DNA of 62,000 nucleotides from Symbiodinium natans (lineage: Eukaryota; Sar; Dinophyceae; Suessiales; Symbiodiniaceae): assembly GCA_905221605.1 (NCBI GenBank), contig CAJNDS010002599.1, forward strand, positions 185,001 through 247,000. The letters run 5' to 3'. A program made the position numbers and the translations under genes. Each line of letters opens with the position of its first letter. Within the stretch, counting starts at the first letter, position 1. Under the pieces are notes generated by a model. The model was given only the letters and a program-made list of their open reading frames with translations. It did no database searches and had not been told where the DNA came from. This document shows, piece by piece, positions 52,332 through 61,871 of the stretch.

Positions 52332-52916
52332 GCAAGAAGGTGCAAGCGCTCCTGCGAGGTGGCTCAGGCGCGTGCAGTCCTTGCTTTTGATTTTCACGGA
52401 GTCCTTGACCGTGATATTCGTCAGAGCACAAATTGGCGCGACGATTGCCCAGAGTATCCGGACCGCAACATTCGCTTTTTGCAGAGGTTGAGTCAGATTA
52501 CGGAGAGCAGGCAGATATTGGTGGTGGTGCTTTCTTATTGCCGTCATTCTGACACAGTAGCTCAAGTTCTCGGCACGAGTTGCAACAGCACTGATCGGCT
52601 CATCCGTGAAGCAGGAGTTTCAGTCCTCTCGCTACTTTTTATCACCCGCAAACCCACGGGTGAATCAGGAAAGCGGGCGCTGCTGGAGAAGGTCTTTGAT
52701 ATTGCTCGTTGTCCCATTGCCATTGTTGACGACAGTGCAGAAGTTGTGGACGAGTGTGCCGGAGCATCATTCATCACTCCGTTCCACATTTCTTTGGCTA
52801 AGCGCGGCAAGCGAGTTGATCCTCGATCTACGGTGCCCAGTTTTTCTGGTCTGATTGAAGCAGAAGAGTCACTTTGCAACTGGTGTATCAACTCTGTTCC
52901 GAATTCCGAGGAGTGA
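52332..52916 (+). CDS. HAD-like hydrolase ORF inside the retrotransposon
   Basis: The frame opens after a TGA at 52329 and ends at TGA 52914-52916, about 194 codons. All four HAD-superfamily motifs are visible in order. Motif I is AVLAFDFHGVLDRD, with the nucleophile Asp kept but the second Asp (+2) replaced by His. Motif II is ILVVVLSYC (Ser). Motif III is the Lys of ESGKRALLEKVF. Motif IV is PIAIVDDSAEVVDEC (DD). There is no in-frame ATG. An ATG at 52321 lies in the +1 frame and would join with a single-base shift, so this copy may have lost its start, or translation uses another codon. Located between PBS and gag. The role in the element is unknown; a phosphatase-like or pseudo-enzyme role is inference. 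Confidence 0.65.
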   Translation, partial: ARRCKRSCEVAQARAVLAFDFHGVLDRDIRQSTNWRDDCPEYPDRNIRFLQRLSQITESRQILVVVLSYCRHSDTVAQVLGTSCNSTDRLIREAGVSVLSLLFITRKPTGESGKRALLEKVFDIARCPIAIVDDSAEVVDECAGASFITPFHISLAKRGKRVDPRSTVPSFSGLIEAEESLCNWCINSVPNSEE

Positions 52917-53062
52917 GCGGAGTGCCTGTCCTTGAAGGATAGTTCGGCGAATTTTCGCCACATCCTTCCACGGTTGCACCAGTGAACGCCGTGAGCCTCG
53001 CCTCTTCCGCCAAAAGAAAGGGTGCGGTGAGCTGCTGCTAACCGCTTCCACCTCCCATAGCA

Positions 53063-56000
53063 ATGTCTTCTCCTTCTGACCCTAGCAATCAAGCCAGCTC
53101 GGTGCTTGATTTGTCAAGTGCTTCAGCCACGGCATTGCCAGGTGGTGTTGGTTCGGATAGTGGTTCGGTTGCTAGTAGTTCAGCAGTTGAGGTCCGTGAA
53201 AGGTCCCCTCCTCTGACTAGACAAGCCTTGTCTAGACCTCGCAAAACTCATGAGCACTCAAGCCCTTACCCTAATCTAACCGCTCAAGCCTCATACACAC
53301 AGAACATCCTGAATGTTGGAGCCTCTCCGCAAGAGGTTTTGGATGCACAGCGTCTAGCCGCAGCGCAAGCAGCGCAACATGTTGCTGATCATGCTGAACA
53401 GTTGCATGCCACAAGGCTAGAGCGTGTTGAGAATGAGGCTAGAGGTTTGGTTGAATCCACCGTTGAGCAAATGCGTGAGCAGTTGCAACAGTACGAACAT
53501 CGCTATGATGAGATCCTTCAACAGGGTCGAATCTTGGAAGAACAGCTCTCTGTAGCTAAGGCCGAGCTAAGCAAGGCCGAAGCAGAACTTCAGGTCGCTC
53601 GTGCAGGGTACCAAGAGCTTGAAGCCGCCCTAACCAGCTGCCGGGGTGACAACAACTTGCTGAACTTCCAAAACACCCAGCTACGTGTCGAGTTGCAAGT
53701 CAAAGACCGCGAGATTCAGGGACTTCGCCAGGCTGCTGCAAGCGCCACGAGTCCTGGGTCTTCGCCTCCAACGTCTGCTCCTCGCCAGCCAGATAAGCCG
53801 CCGGTACTTGCGTCAAGTGCATGCTCTGGTGGGTTTAGTTGGGTACATAACGGTTCTAATGAGGATAGTAGTGGTGCACCTTCATTGCCGCAAGTTGTCA
53901 ATGAGTCAGCCCCTTGCCCTCCTGCGACCGTCCCTCCTGCGACCGTTACCGATCCTCGTGTTGATCAGTTGATTGATGTCGTACAGCAACTGCTTGCCCA
54001 AAGAAATGGCACGGATCCAGGATGCAATGATGCATCTCCTGTTCATGAGATCGAAGAGCCTGAAAGGCAAGAGAAGCACATTGTTGACAGCCGAGCTTTG
54101 TTACATCTCAAGCTTGAGCCGGTTCCTTCCGACGCTGCTGGTTTCCGAGCCTGGAAAAACTCGTTGTTGGTCCAGATTGCCAAGCTTGACATGTCAGGCG
54201 AAGGTTTGGTTGTTGCATGGTTGTCTCGGTCTTTCACAGCTGAAAAAGAAGAGCTTACTGAATCAGGTCTTCTTCCTCGCCTTGATGCTTGGATTGCTGG
54301 AGAGATGACTTCCATGCGTGTGTTGAAGCAAGTGACTGAGTTGGCGCAAGAAGTTATCGCCTACGTTGAGTTGTGTGGCCAGACAGGGTCCCAGCCGAAA
54401 GGTCGATACATGCTTGCTCTTCTTGCTCGTCATTTCAGCATTGACCGCGTTCGAGGCACTGTGCTGACTGCTTCAACGTTGTTCCAGGTCGAAATTGGAG
54501 GAAACTCCATTCGAGATCTCCGGGATTTTGTGCAGCGCGTTCGGACTGTTCTGTATTCAATCCCAATAGGACAGAGGCCGGATGATCGCCTCACTGGCGA
54601 ATGGCTCTTCCACCGTGTAAAGCACATTAGGAAGCTAGAACGTGTCATTGATGACATCAGAGAATCTGCGCCAGAATCCCGTCGTCGTGAGTGGAGTTAC
54701 CTATGGAACAAGATACAAGACGTCATCGTTCAAGAACGAGAAGACACCAATGCTCAGTCGGTAATCAAGTCCCTGCAGATTGCAGCTCCGCAGGCAAAGG
54801 CCAGGGGGGTACCTGCTGAGACCGAAGAGCCACCGCGAAGTCCTCCAGCGCCCAAGACTCCGCCAGAGGCTCCAGTGTCTACAACCCCAGCACCAACCCC
54901 TGAGCCTGAGGCGAGAGCAAAGCCAAAAGCAAAAAGCATGTCAGATGCAGAAAAGGCTAAGACGCCTTGCATTTTCTTCAGGATGGCATCTGGTTGCATG
55001 CACGGAGAGGACTGCAAGTACAGTCATGACCCTGATAAGACCCCTAAGGTTGACCCTAAGTCTAAGCCTAAGGCCGCCGCTCCCAAACCCAAATCCACAG
55101 GAGCCGTTGCGAAGGCAGTCGTGGCAATGATTGCCGCCTCAAGCGTGTGCAACATCCCTGGAAGCAACGCCTTAAGCGTTGGGTGGGCTGCGGACACAGC
55201 TGCTGGTCGGCATCTTGGATCGGCGCGGGCGTTGGCAGACCGGGGAATTCCGTCGGAGTCATACAGGTCGTTTCTTGCGCGCTCAGCGAGCCTTGTTACG
55301 TTCCACGCAGGCGGTGGACCTCAGCCCGGTTCGCAGAGCTTGGGATTTGCGTCCGACAATATGCCTCTCGCCATTCACTACATGTTGGACAACTGCCCAG
55401 TTGTTCGAAGCACTGGCTTGGATGTTGAATCTGGGAAGGCCTTCATATGGTTACCTGGTTCCCTTCCATTCTTCGCGCATGACTTGTCTAAGCTTCGGGT
55501 CGACTGCGCCGAAGAAGCCAAGCTTTATGCCAAGCGCACAGATGAGCATGTGCCGATCTTCACCAGCAAATGTCAGTTTGTCCATGGTCTTGCTGCGTCA
55601 GCTGATTCTCTTGACGAGTCGGGTGAGGAATGCCAAGAGCCTTCGCGTCCCGTTGCCCATGATCCAGCTGAAGAGTATGCCAAAGACCTCCTAACAAAGC
55701 GTGGTGATATTCAGCCCAATCAAGTTCGTAAGATCTTTGGACTTATGAAACGCGTTTCCGCATCCCGAGGGATTGAGCCGAGCGATGACACGTCCTTTGC
55801 AGTAGGTTGCTTCCGTCGAGGTGGTGTGGTCGGTCTACTGAAGTCCAAGAAAGGGGTCATCTGGTTTTCCGCCAAAGATCGACTTCGTGCCACGAAGCCT
55901 TGGACTGGTGTTCGACTTGCGATGGTCTTGTGTGCGGCAACAGATCCTGCTTCTCTCGAGCATGATGTTTTGGATGCTCTCATAGGAGTTGGGTTTCTAC

Positions 56001-56482
56001 TGGACAATCTTCCGCTGGTTGATGTCATTCCCGCAGAAGTTGATTCGTCCGAGATACCTTCCTCTTCGTCAGGGGGGTTACCCAAAGAACATCTTATCGA
56101 AGCAAGCCCTGATGGTCCTGCTGCATCTGCACTTCCTGAAGGGGACAAGCCTCTAGATTTGAGTCCACCTGGATTCCCCGTTGTGGATGATGCACATGTC
56201 AGTGATCGAGTTCGCAAACTGAGAGATGAAGCTGTAAGTGTGAAGCATCGCTTCTTCCACTTCCCAAAGAACCCGTTCTGTGATGTGTGCAATCAATCCA
56301 AGCTCTTGTCCAGAAGAGTGTGTCGCAAGCCTCGTGATGAGGACTCTGCGCCCGCGTTGCTGGAAGCCTCGGAATTTGGAGAAGTCATCGCAGCTGATCA
56401 CATTCATGTGTTCAAGTCACTCAGCGACTCCAACGCTCCCGGAAGAGAGTATGTTGTGTTCGAGCAGTGCCCTGTTCAATGA
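53063..56482 (+). CDS. Gag-protease-integrase(N-term) polyprotein, truncated
   Basis: 1139 codons from ATG 53063. Residues 1-80 are Ser-rich and disordered. About 85-230 is a coiled coil (QQYEHRYDEILQQGRILEEQ, KAELSKAEAELQVARAGYQE). About 345-600 is a Gag-like helical region (HLKLEPVPSDAAGFRAWKNS). A CCCH zinc finger lies at about 636-655 (C-x8-C-x5-C-x3-H in CIFFRMASGCMHGEDCKYSH). The aspartic protease active site is near 711 (WAADTAAGRHL, a DTA triad in place of DTG/DSG). An integrase zinc knuckle is near 1060-1087 (KHRFFHFPKNPFCDVC). The integrase core begins with its first Asp near 1111 (VIAADHIHVFK). The frame then ends 27 residues later at a deletion junction. Complete elements would continue through integrase, reverse transcriptase and RNase H. 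Codon use is unlike the CCGAG-rich genes at 20-33 kb. Confidence 0.9.
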   Translation: MSSPSDPSNQASSVLDLSSASATALPGGVGSDSGSVASSSAVEVRERSPPLTRQALSRPRKTHEHSSPYPNLTAQASYTQNILNVGASPQEVLDAQRLAAAQAAQHVADHAEQLHATRLERVENEARGLVESTVEQMREQLQQYEHRYDEILQQGRILEEQLSVAKAELSKAEAELQVARAGYQELEAALTSCRGDNNLLNFQNTQLRVELQVKDREIQGLRQAAASATSPGSSPPTSAPRQPDKPPVLASSACSGGFSWVHNGSNEDSSGAPSLPQVVNESAPCPPATVPPATVTDPRVDQLIDVVQQLLAQRNGTDPGCNDASPVHEIEEPERQEKHIVDSRALLHLKLEPVPSDAAGFRAWKNSLLVQIAKLDMSGEGLVVAWLSRSFTAEKEELTESGLLPRLDAWIAGEMTSMRVLKQVTELAQEVIAYVELCGQTGSQPKGRYMLALLARHFSIDRVRGTVLTASTLFQVEIGGNSIRDLRDFVQRVRTVLYSIPIGQRPDDRLTGEWLFHRVKHIRKLERVIDDIRESAPESRRREWSYLWNKIQDVIVQEREDTNAQSVIKSLQIAAPQAKARGVPAETEEPPRSPPAPKTPPEAPVSTTPAPTPEPEARAKPKAKSMSDAEKAKTPCIFFRMASGCMHGEDCKYSHDPDKTPKVDPKSKPKAAAPKPKSTGAVAKAVVAMIAASSVCNIPGSNALSVGWAADTAAGRHLGSARALADRGIPSESYRSFLARSASLVTFHAGGGPQPGSQSLGFASDNMPLAIHYMLDNCPVVRSTGLDVESGKAFIWLPGSLPFFAHDLSKLRVDCAEEAKLYAKRTDEHVPIFTSKCQFVHGLAASADSLDESGEECQEPSRPVAHDPAEEYAKDLLTKRGDIQPNQVRKIFGLMKRVSASRGIEPSDDTSFAVGCFRRGGVVGLLKSKKGVIWFSAKDRLRATKPWTGVRLAMVLCAATDPASLEHDVLDALIGVGFLLDNLPLVDVIPAEVDSSEIPSSSSGGLPKEHLIEASPDGPAASALPEGDKPLDLSPPGFPVVDDAHVSDRVRKLRDEAVSVKHRFFHFPKNPFCDVCNQSKLLSRRVCRKPRDEDSAPALLEASEFGEVIAADHIHVFKSLSDSNAPGREYVVFEQCPVQ

Positions 56483-56640
56483 CGCGTTGCCTTTACTTGA
56501 AGTTTGGCAAACCGTGATTCTTGGCATCAAGCTTTTGTGTCATGCAAATAATGAAGCTTGTGTCGCCATTATCCGAAAGGATATTCAGCTAAGCTGAGAA
56601 AGGTAATCCTTTGACGAAGGCCCTTTCAATCCGGAAATGG
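56483..56640 (+). pseudogene. RNase H remnant of the Copia pol
   Basis: In the frame running into 56597 the peptide NDALPLLEVWQTVILGIKLL, then CHANNEACVAIIRK, is followed after a one-base shift by GYSAKLRK. The pattern of D/N-N-E-A-C..I..GYSAKLR is the C-terminal end of Copia RNase H. It lies directly behind the integrase N-terminus, which shows that the segment between them was deleted. Confidence 0.65.
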
Positions 56641-56780
56641 GCTCACGCACTAAAGTTGCTGCGCATTTCTACTAAACATCTGCCAGATGTTCCCAGCTAA
56701 GTGTGTTCGCCATCACCTAAAGCTTTGTTACAATTGCCTCTGGTGATAATGTTGCGATGGTTGTTCAGCTGAGCGATACT

Positions 56781-57189
56781 TCCATCACTGTGCAACTTGC
56801 AGACACTCGGATGCCCAGCGGCCGCTCTCTTCATCCTTGTGTCATCCGCATGAGCTCTTGAAGAACTCGTTCCTAAATGCCTATCCTCAATCTCGCACTG
56901 TGTGATGTCGGTGTTTGGCTGCTGCCTAGCGCCACTCTGACTCTGCGTGAGCACAGCTGTGCTTCTGATTGGGAGTAGTCTTGTACAGTATCCATCATCG
57001 TGCTTTTGCAGACACTTGGATATGAGCCATCATCCCTGTGTCATCTGAATGAGTTCTTGAGGATCTCGTTCTGCACTCCTTGCCTGCCCTCAGCCTTGCA
57101 CTGCGTGATGTCAGTGTCTGGCTGCCCCCAAGCGCCGCTCTGACTCCGCCTGAGCACAGTCCTGCACCGGTTGAGAGTAGTTTTGTATA
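56781..57189 (+). repeat. Two tandem ~210-bp units before the 3' LTR
   Basis: Unit 1 is 56781-56990 and unit 2 is 56991-57189. Shared strings include TCCATCA, TTGCAGACACT, CCTTGTGTCATC/CCCTGTGTCATC, TTGCACTGCGTGATGTCAGTG (with changes) and CGCTCTGACTC. Identity looks near 75-80 percent by eye. Non-coding. Confidence 0.8.
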
Positions 57190-57393
57190 GATTGCAGGTA
57201 GAATTACCTTAAAGGTTTATTGAGTCTACGTTTCAGCCTGATCACCTGAGATACCGGATTCAATTTGTACATGGCTAAGCCTGTACATCAATCGACAGTA
57301 GGTTTGGCTGCAGAGTTGAGCTCGTAGCTGTTGCTTCCTGAAGTCCAGAATCGAGCTTCAAATGAGCTCTAGGACTTGAGAGTCTGCAAACAT

Positions 57394-57403
57394 GAAGGGG
57401 GGA
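57394..57403 (+). other. Polypurine tract
   Basis: GAAGGGGGGA immediately before the 3' LTR, the expected plus-strand primer site. Confidence 0.8.
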
Positions 57404-57405
57404 GT

Positions 57406-57616
57406 TGTTAATTTACGGGTATCCTCCTTGTATAGTCATGTTGCGCAGACCAGGACTACGACCTGCCGTCACCAATTTTGGCTCAAGATGAAAAAGGGCC
57501 GCTCTGAAAGCGAGTTGTACGTAGGGTCGAGGGCTGTGTTGATCCCCAACCCTTTGTGGTTCTCCCTCTTGTTGCCTTGTTCCCTTAACTCAGGCATCAG
57601 AGTTTTGAGTCTTTCA
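57406..57616 (+). repeat. 3' LTR of Copia element
   Basis: Identical to the 5' LTR except for one G-to-A change. Carries the same leader-like sequence at 57466-57487. Confidence 0.95.
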
Positions 57617-58165
57617 ACTTATATACATATATATATAGAGAGAGAGAGAGAGAGACATGTACCGAAACAAGAATGAATGCATACACATATGAAGCAACAT
57701 GCATCCAACTTGACAGATAACACTTGCTGCCTCTGACAGACTGGGCATACTAAAGCCAAGCTGCAAAACACGCCGCAGCCTGGGCATGCATATCCAACGG
57801 AGCCTGACGACAATAATGTGCTGGCCAAGACCCTAAACCCTAAGCCCTAAACCCTAGAGCTAACCCCTAAACCCTAGACCCTAGACCCTAAACCCCAATC
57901 CGCGGCCCGAGATGCCTGGCACAGAGGTAGGTGCAACACACGTCCAAGCAAAGGAAGTAGTACCACCGACGGCAGCGACTTCTAGCCCTAACCCCTAGCC
58001 CTAAACCCTAAACTCTCCTTAAAGCCTAAGGTTAGCCTCTCTCCGTATTCACAAGGAAGGCGTCAGTGCCAGAGATATGTGTAAGGGCTGGGTTTGGGGT
58101 TTGGGGTTTGGGGTTTAGGGTTTAGGGTTTAGGGTAAGCCCACGATCCTTGACGTCATGACCCAG

Positions 58166-58236
58166 CGACTGCGAAGGATCCGGACTGTCCCCTGCCAGAG
58201 GAGGTCCCCGAAGGCGGTCGACTGTGTCATGTGTTT
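58166..58236 (+). CDS. Candidate Cys-containing micro-exon
   Basis: Frame AKDPDCPLPEEVPEGGRLCH in a GC-rich island; splice sites unclear. Confidence 0.22.
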
Positions 58237-58246
58237 GTTTTCATAG

Positions 58247-58350
58247 GATGCCCAGTAGTACCCTTATTCCCTTTTTGGGGGGTTTAGGTTCCCTTATAAA
58301 CCCCTTTAAGCACAAAAGGGCACCCTTTTCAAGCCTAGGTTACTGGGCAG
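58247..58350. repeat. Interspersed repeat, family D copy
   Basis: GGATGCCCAGTAGTACCCTT, TTCCCTTATAAACCCCTTTA, GCACAAAAGGGCACCC and CCTAGGTTACTGGG. Best match to the inferred family consensus. Confidence 0.7.
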
Positions 58351-58627
58351 CCTAGTTTCATAGGGACCCATCTTCCCAAATAGTAAGCCAAGCAAGCCCC
58401 CTTACATCAAGGAAGACGGGCCCCTGAGACCCCTCCCCTGCGCCCTCTGGATCGGGTTTAGGGTTTAGGGTCTAGTGTTTGGAGTTTGGGGTTTAGGGTT
58501 TAGGGCCTGACTCACAGGTCGAGGAGTGTGTAATGTATGGTCAAAAGAGCTTCCTGGTCACGCTTGTGAGTGAAGACCACGACCGCACCCTCAACCCGAC
58601 TGAGCCCCGTCTCCCTCAAGCATAATC

Positions 58628-58690
58628 TAGGGTTTAGTGTTTAGGGTTTAGGGTTTAGGGTTTAGGGTTTAGGGTTTAGGGTTTAGGGCA
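58628..58690 (+). repeat. Interstitial telomeric array (TTTAGGG)n
   Basis: About nine units. Confidence 0.95.
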
Positions 58691-59162
58691 TGCTGAAACC
58701 AACTAGAAGACCCCAAGACCTCAGCTGTCGGATTCGTAGCTCGACCCCCTTCCAACTCTTCAACCCTAGATTCCCCACCCCCCCCCCCCCCTGGTTGGTC
58801 ACATCCAGAAGTCCTGATAAGTTCTCCTCTGTACCTTCAGGGAGGATGTATTTCCTGCTTGGGGAGGGTCCCTAAGCCCCAAACCCTCAACCCTAATCAG
58901 CGATGCAACAGGGTTTCGAGTGCTGCGAGGGTCTGATGAGCATTTCTCGGGCTACAGGACTGGGTCATTGTTCAAAATCACGTTACATTGCTAAATTACA
59001 TTGTTATGAAGATTTAACCCCAAAAAGGAACAACAATGATCATTGCACTCAGCAACGGTGCAGAGGTTGGGGTGCCTTGGTCCAGGCCTTCGGGATATTT
59101 CATGTTGCCCCTTGTTGGGTTTAAAGATCAGGTGTAGGAATACATTTTTCTGAGTCGAGCAG

Positions 59163-59244
59163 ATCAGGATACGCCATCGAAAATGGGCAGTTCGTGTGCG
59201 CGGCCGGCTACGTAGGCTGGACAGCAGTATCAAGTGGATGTTTT
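59163..59244 (+). CDS. Candidate Cys-rich micro-exon (GY..C..GY.G module)
   Basis: CGAGCAG acceptor, GTGAGG donor at 59245. Frame SGYAIENGQFVCAAGYVGWT then AVSSGCF. Matches the module at 10364-10437 in pattern and entry phase. Supports a single gene or family spread across the window. Confidence 0.45.
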
Positions 59245-60275
59245 GTGAGGCTTTGGGGTTAATGTTTTTTGAGTCTGTTTGGCGTTTCGGGCTACTGTAG
59301 GACTTTCGGTTCACGGCCTTGGGCTCAAGGTCCTTTAAGCATGGGTCTTGTTTTCCCCGCCGGTCTTCTGCAACCTCAACCTCCGGAGTTCACGATTCCA
59401 AGGGCCACTTCGAGCTTTCCGTTCTGCACGCGTAAACTGAAGTCCCTCATGAGTCTGCAAACCCTTGACCCTGATAAGTCCCAAACTCTAGAGTTCAGGG
59501 GTTTAGGGTTTAGGGTTTAGGGTTTAGGGTTTAGGCTTTAGGGTATTGCAAAACACTAACAGTGTCTGGAGTTCTTGCATCTCGGGGGGTGTGGGGGTGA
59601 ACCCTTGGGGAGCCCTAGAGAGCATTCGGGAACTTGCTTACCCTACAACCCTTAGACACCCGGTCCCCCTAAGGACGTTGTAGGGTTTAGGTTTAGGGTT
59701 TAGGGTTTAGGGTTTAGGGTTTAGGGTCAAAATGCCCAAGTAAGGAGGCAGAAGGAAACACCGAAACATCCGTTGTTTGCTGTATTTCTTATATTGCTCG
59801 TTCTCTAAATTATGGTCCTTTTTTGGGGGGAATTTTATTTTTATGAAGGTTCTAAGGAGAGTATTGGTATGTCTTGAGGGTCCGGGTTTAGGTTCTAAAA
59901 GGTTCAGGCTCACCTACAACTTCACAGGCCCACAGCTCAGCCTTAGTTAGAATCAGTGCTCGATCCTTTTTCGGAAATGGAGTTCAAGAATATCCAATTC
60001 TGAAGGGACGGTCAAACTAAATTGAAACAATGTTGCCAGGCTCTTCCTGTAGTTTAGTAGCAATGACCCCTCAGGCAGCAGATCTGACCCAGGAAGTTTA
60101 AATTGTAGGTATATAGAGTCCCTGGGTAGTGCCCTAACCCCTTACCCCTAAACCCTAAACCCCAAACCCCAAACCCTAACCCCTAACCCCCAAACCCTAA
60201 ACCGTAAACCCGAAACCCTAAAGCCTAAAGCCTAAAGCCTAAAGCCTAAAGCCTAAACCCTAACCCCTAACCCCT

Positions 60276-60388
60276 AAACCCTAAACCCTAAACCCTAAAC
60301 CCTAAACCCTAAACCCTAAACCCTAAACCCTAAACCCTAAACCCTAAACCCTAAACCCTAAACCCTAAACCCTAAACCCTAAACCCTA
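60276..60388 (-). repeat. Interstitial telomeric array (CCCTAAA)n
   Basis: About 16 units, preceded by AAAGCCT and CCCCTAA variant blocks (60218-60275). Confidence 0.96.
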
Positions 60389-60423
60389 CCCCTCCCAACC
60401 CTAAACTCTACAAACCCAAAGCA

Positions 60424-60495
60424 GCCGGAGGCTCCTATGTGCTAAGCCGCTGCGGACACGACCGGAATTGCAAGAAGGCGCGAACCAACGAGACT
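60424..60495 (+). CDS. Candidate Cys-rich micro-exon
   Basis: Frame AGGSYVLSRCGHDRNCKKAR. Two cysteines, basic end, in a GC-rich island between a CCCTAAA and a TTTAGGG array. Confidence 0.27.
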
Positions 60496-60531
60496 GGGGG
60501 CGTCCGACATCTTGAGGGCTCCAAACCCTTA

Positions 60532-60592
60532 GGGTTTAGGGTTTAGGGTTTAGGGTTTAGGGTTTAGGGTTTAGGGTTTAGGGTTTAGGGTC
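60532..60592 (+). repeat. Interstitial telomeric array (TTTAGGG)n
   Basis: About nine units. Confidence 0.95.
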
Positions 60593-60926
60593 TTTAAGCC
60601 CGAGCTCTAAGCTCTAAACCCTAAACCCTGCACCCAAGATCTCCCTAGGTTTCAGGATTTGTGGCTGAAGCTGTCCGTCTCGTAGCCTGACAGTTTAGGG
60701 TTTCGGGTTCAGGGGTTTCGAAGAGCTGGCAGCGTTGCGCGCTGTGCTGTCTTCGGTTCGACTCCGGGTGCAGAGCTTTAGGGTGAAGATGGACCCTAAA
60801 CCCTAAACCCTAAACCCTAAACCCTAAACTAGGTCTCAAGAGGGCTCCTACTGGCAGAATCCCTAAACCTAGCCCGAACCCAAACCTTATTGTAAACCTC
60901 CGCAAGAGGGCGAACCTTTACAAGGA

Positions 60927-61025
60927 CCCAGTGTGGGCCCTTATTCCCTTTTCCTTGGGCTTAGGTTCCCTGAGAAGCCCCTTTAAACCAGAAAGGGTCC
61001 CACTTTTGTCCTTGGTTACTTTGGG
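60927..61025. repeat. Interspersed repeat, family D copy
   Basis: GGGCCCTTATTCCCTTTTCC, AGGTTCCCTGAGAAGCCCCT, ACCAGAAAGGGTCCCAC, TTGGTTACTTTGGGG. Confidence 0.65.
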
Positions 61026-61569
61026 GTTTAGTTTATGACCCTGCCCCTTTTTCGGAACCCTTAGCCTTGAACCGTTGGCTTTAGGAGCTATGGTTTGTTT
61101 TGTGCGGAGATAAAAACCCAAGGGCATATCAACAATGCTGTTTTGATCATGGTTCTAGGCATAGGACATGACCTCAAGCCAAGCGCATCTCCGCAGGCTC
61201 TTGACCCCATTGGCTGCACGCCGACAGTGCAGCTTGGATGCCATTGGGGTTGGTTTGGGGTGACCCCCCAAAGGAGCCCGATGCCCCTTAATGTAAGAAC
61301 TATTCGTTTAGGGTTAAGGAAATAGAAAACCTTGTTTTAGTATCTGGATCCCTATATCCTAAGTAGTAGTTAGGGAGACCTCTCATAGGGGCCGTGGCGG
61401 GGACCTACTTGGCCCTCGTGTGTTCCTCAAGGGACAAGGGACCTTAATAATTGAGATTGTCTGTGTCCCAAAGGCCCCATATCTTACCGTTTAGGGTATA
61501 TAGGGTTTAGGGTTTAGGGTTCTTTTACGTTAGACATGCCGATGTACATCTCTGCCGTTTTCCTGCAAG

Positions 61570-61620
61570 GAACTGTGCACCTCTCAAGATCGACCCTTGC
61601 GAGCGAGACAATGTGGCTGG
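61570..61620 (+). CDS. Candidate Cys-rich micro-exon
   Basis: CCTGCAAG acceptor, then NCAPLKIDPCERDNVAG. Enters with one nucleotide of a split codon, as do the islands at 10364 and 59163. Confidence 0.32.
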
Positions 61621-61871
61621 GGGCCTTGGGCGTACAAGATCTGTGCATTTTGGAGCAAGGGCCTGTTTAGGGTTAGGGTTGAGGGTTTAGGGTTTAGGGT
61701 TTAGGGTTTAGGGTTTAAGGTGTAGGGTTGAGGGTTGAGGATTTAGGGTTGAGGGTTGAGGGTTTAGGGTTGAAACCCCACCCCAAACAGGATCTAGGCT
61801 CGGCACGCGAAAATGTTCGAGCAAGGTGGCAGCGGGACTGCGCCTTGTGCTTTCTTGGAGTTTCTAGGGTT

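Larger units (their letters stand above)
52047..57616 (+). mobile_element. Copia-type LTR retrotransposon, internally deleted
   Basis: 5.57 kb between LTR ends TG and CA (GTTG/CAAC if two flanking bases are included). Order: LTR, PBS, HAD-like ORF, Gag-protease-integrase N-terminus ORF, RNase H remnant, a duplicated 210-bp non-coding segment, PPT, LTR. The LTRs differ at one position (G at 52229, A at 57589), so the insertion is young. It sits in a TA microsatellite, which hides the target-site duplication. Reverse transcriptase and most of integrase are missing, so this copy would need proteins from a complete relative. Confidence 0.93.

Noticed and set aside
57619-57828. Minus-strand Cys-rich frame just after the 3' LTR
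   Set aside because: Starts in the GA/TA microsatellite and has no conserved spacing or splice context.
60735-60780. Possible tRNA B box (GGTTCGACTCC)
   Set aside because: No matching A box or acceptor stem could be folded nearby.
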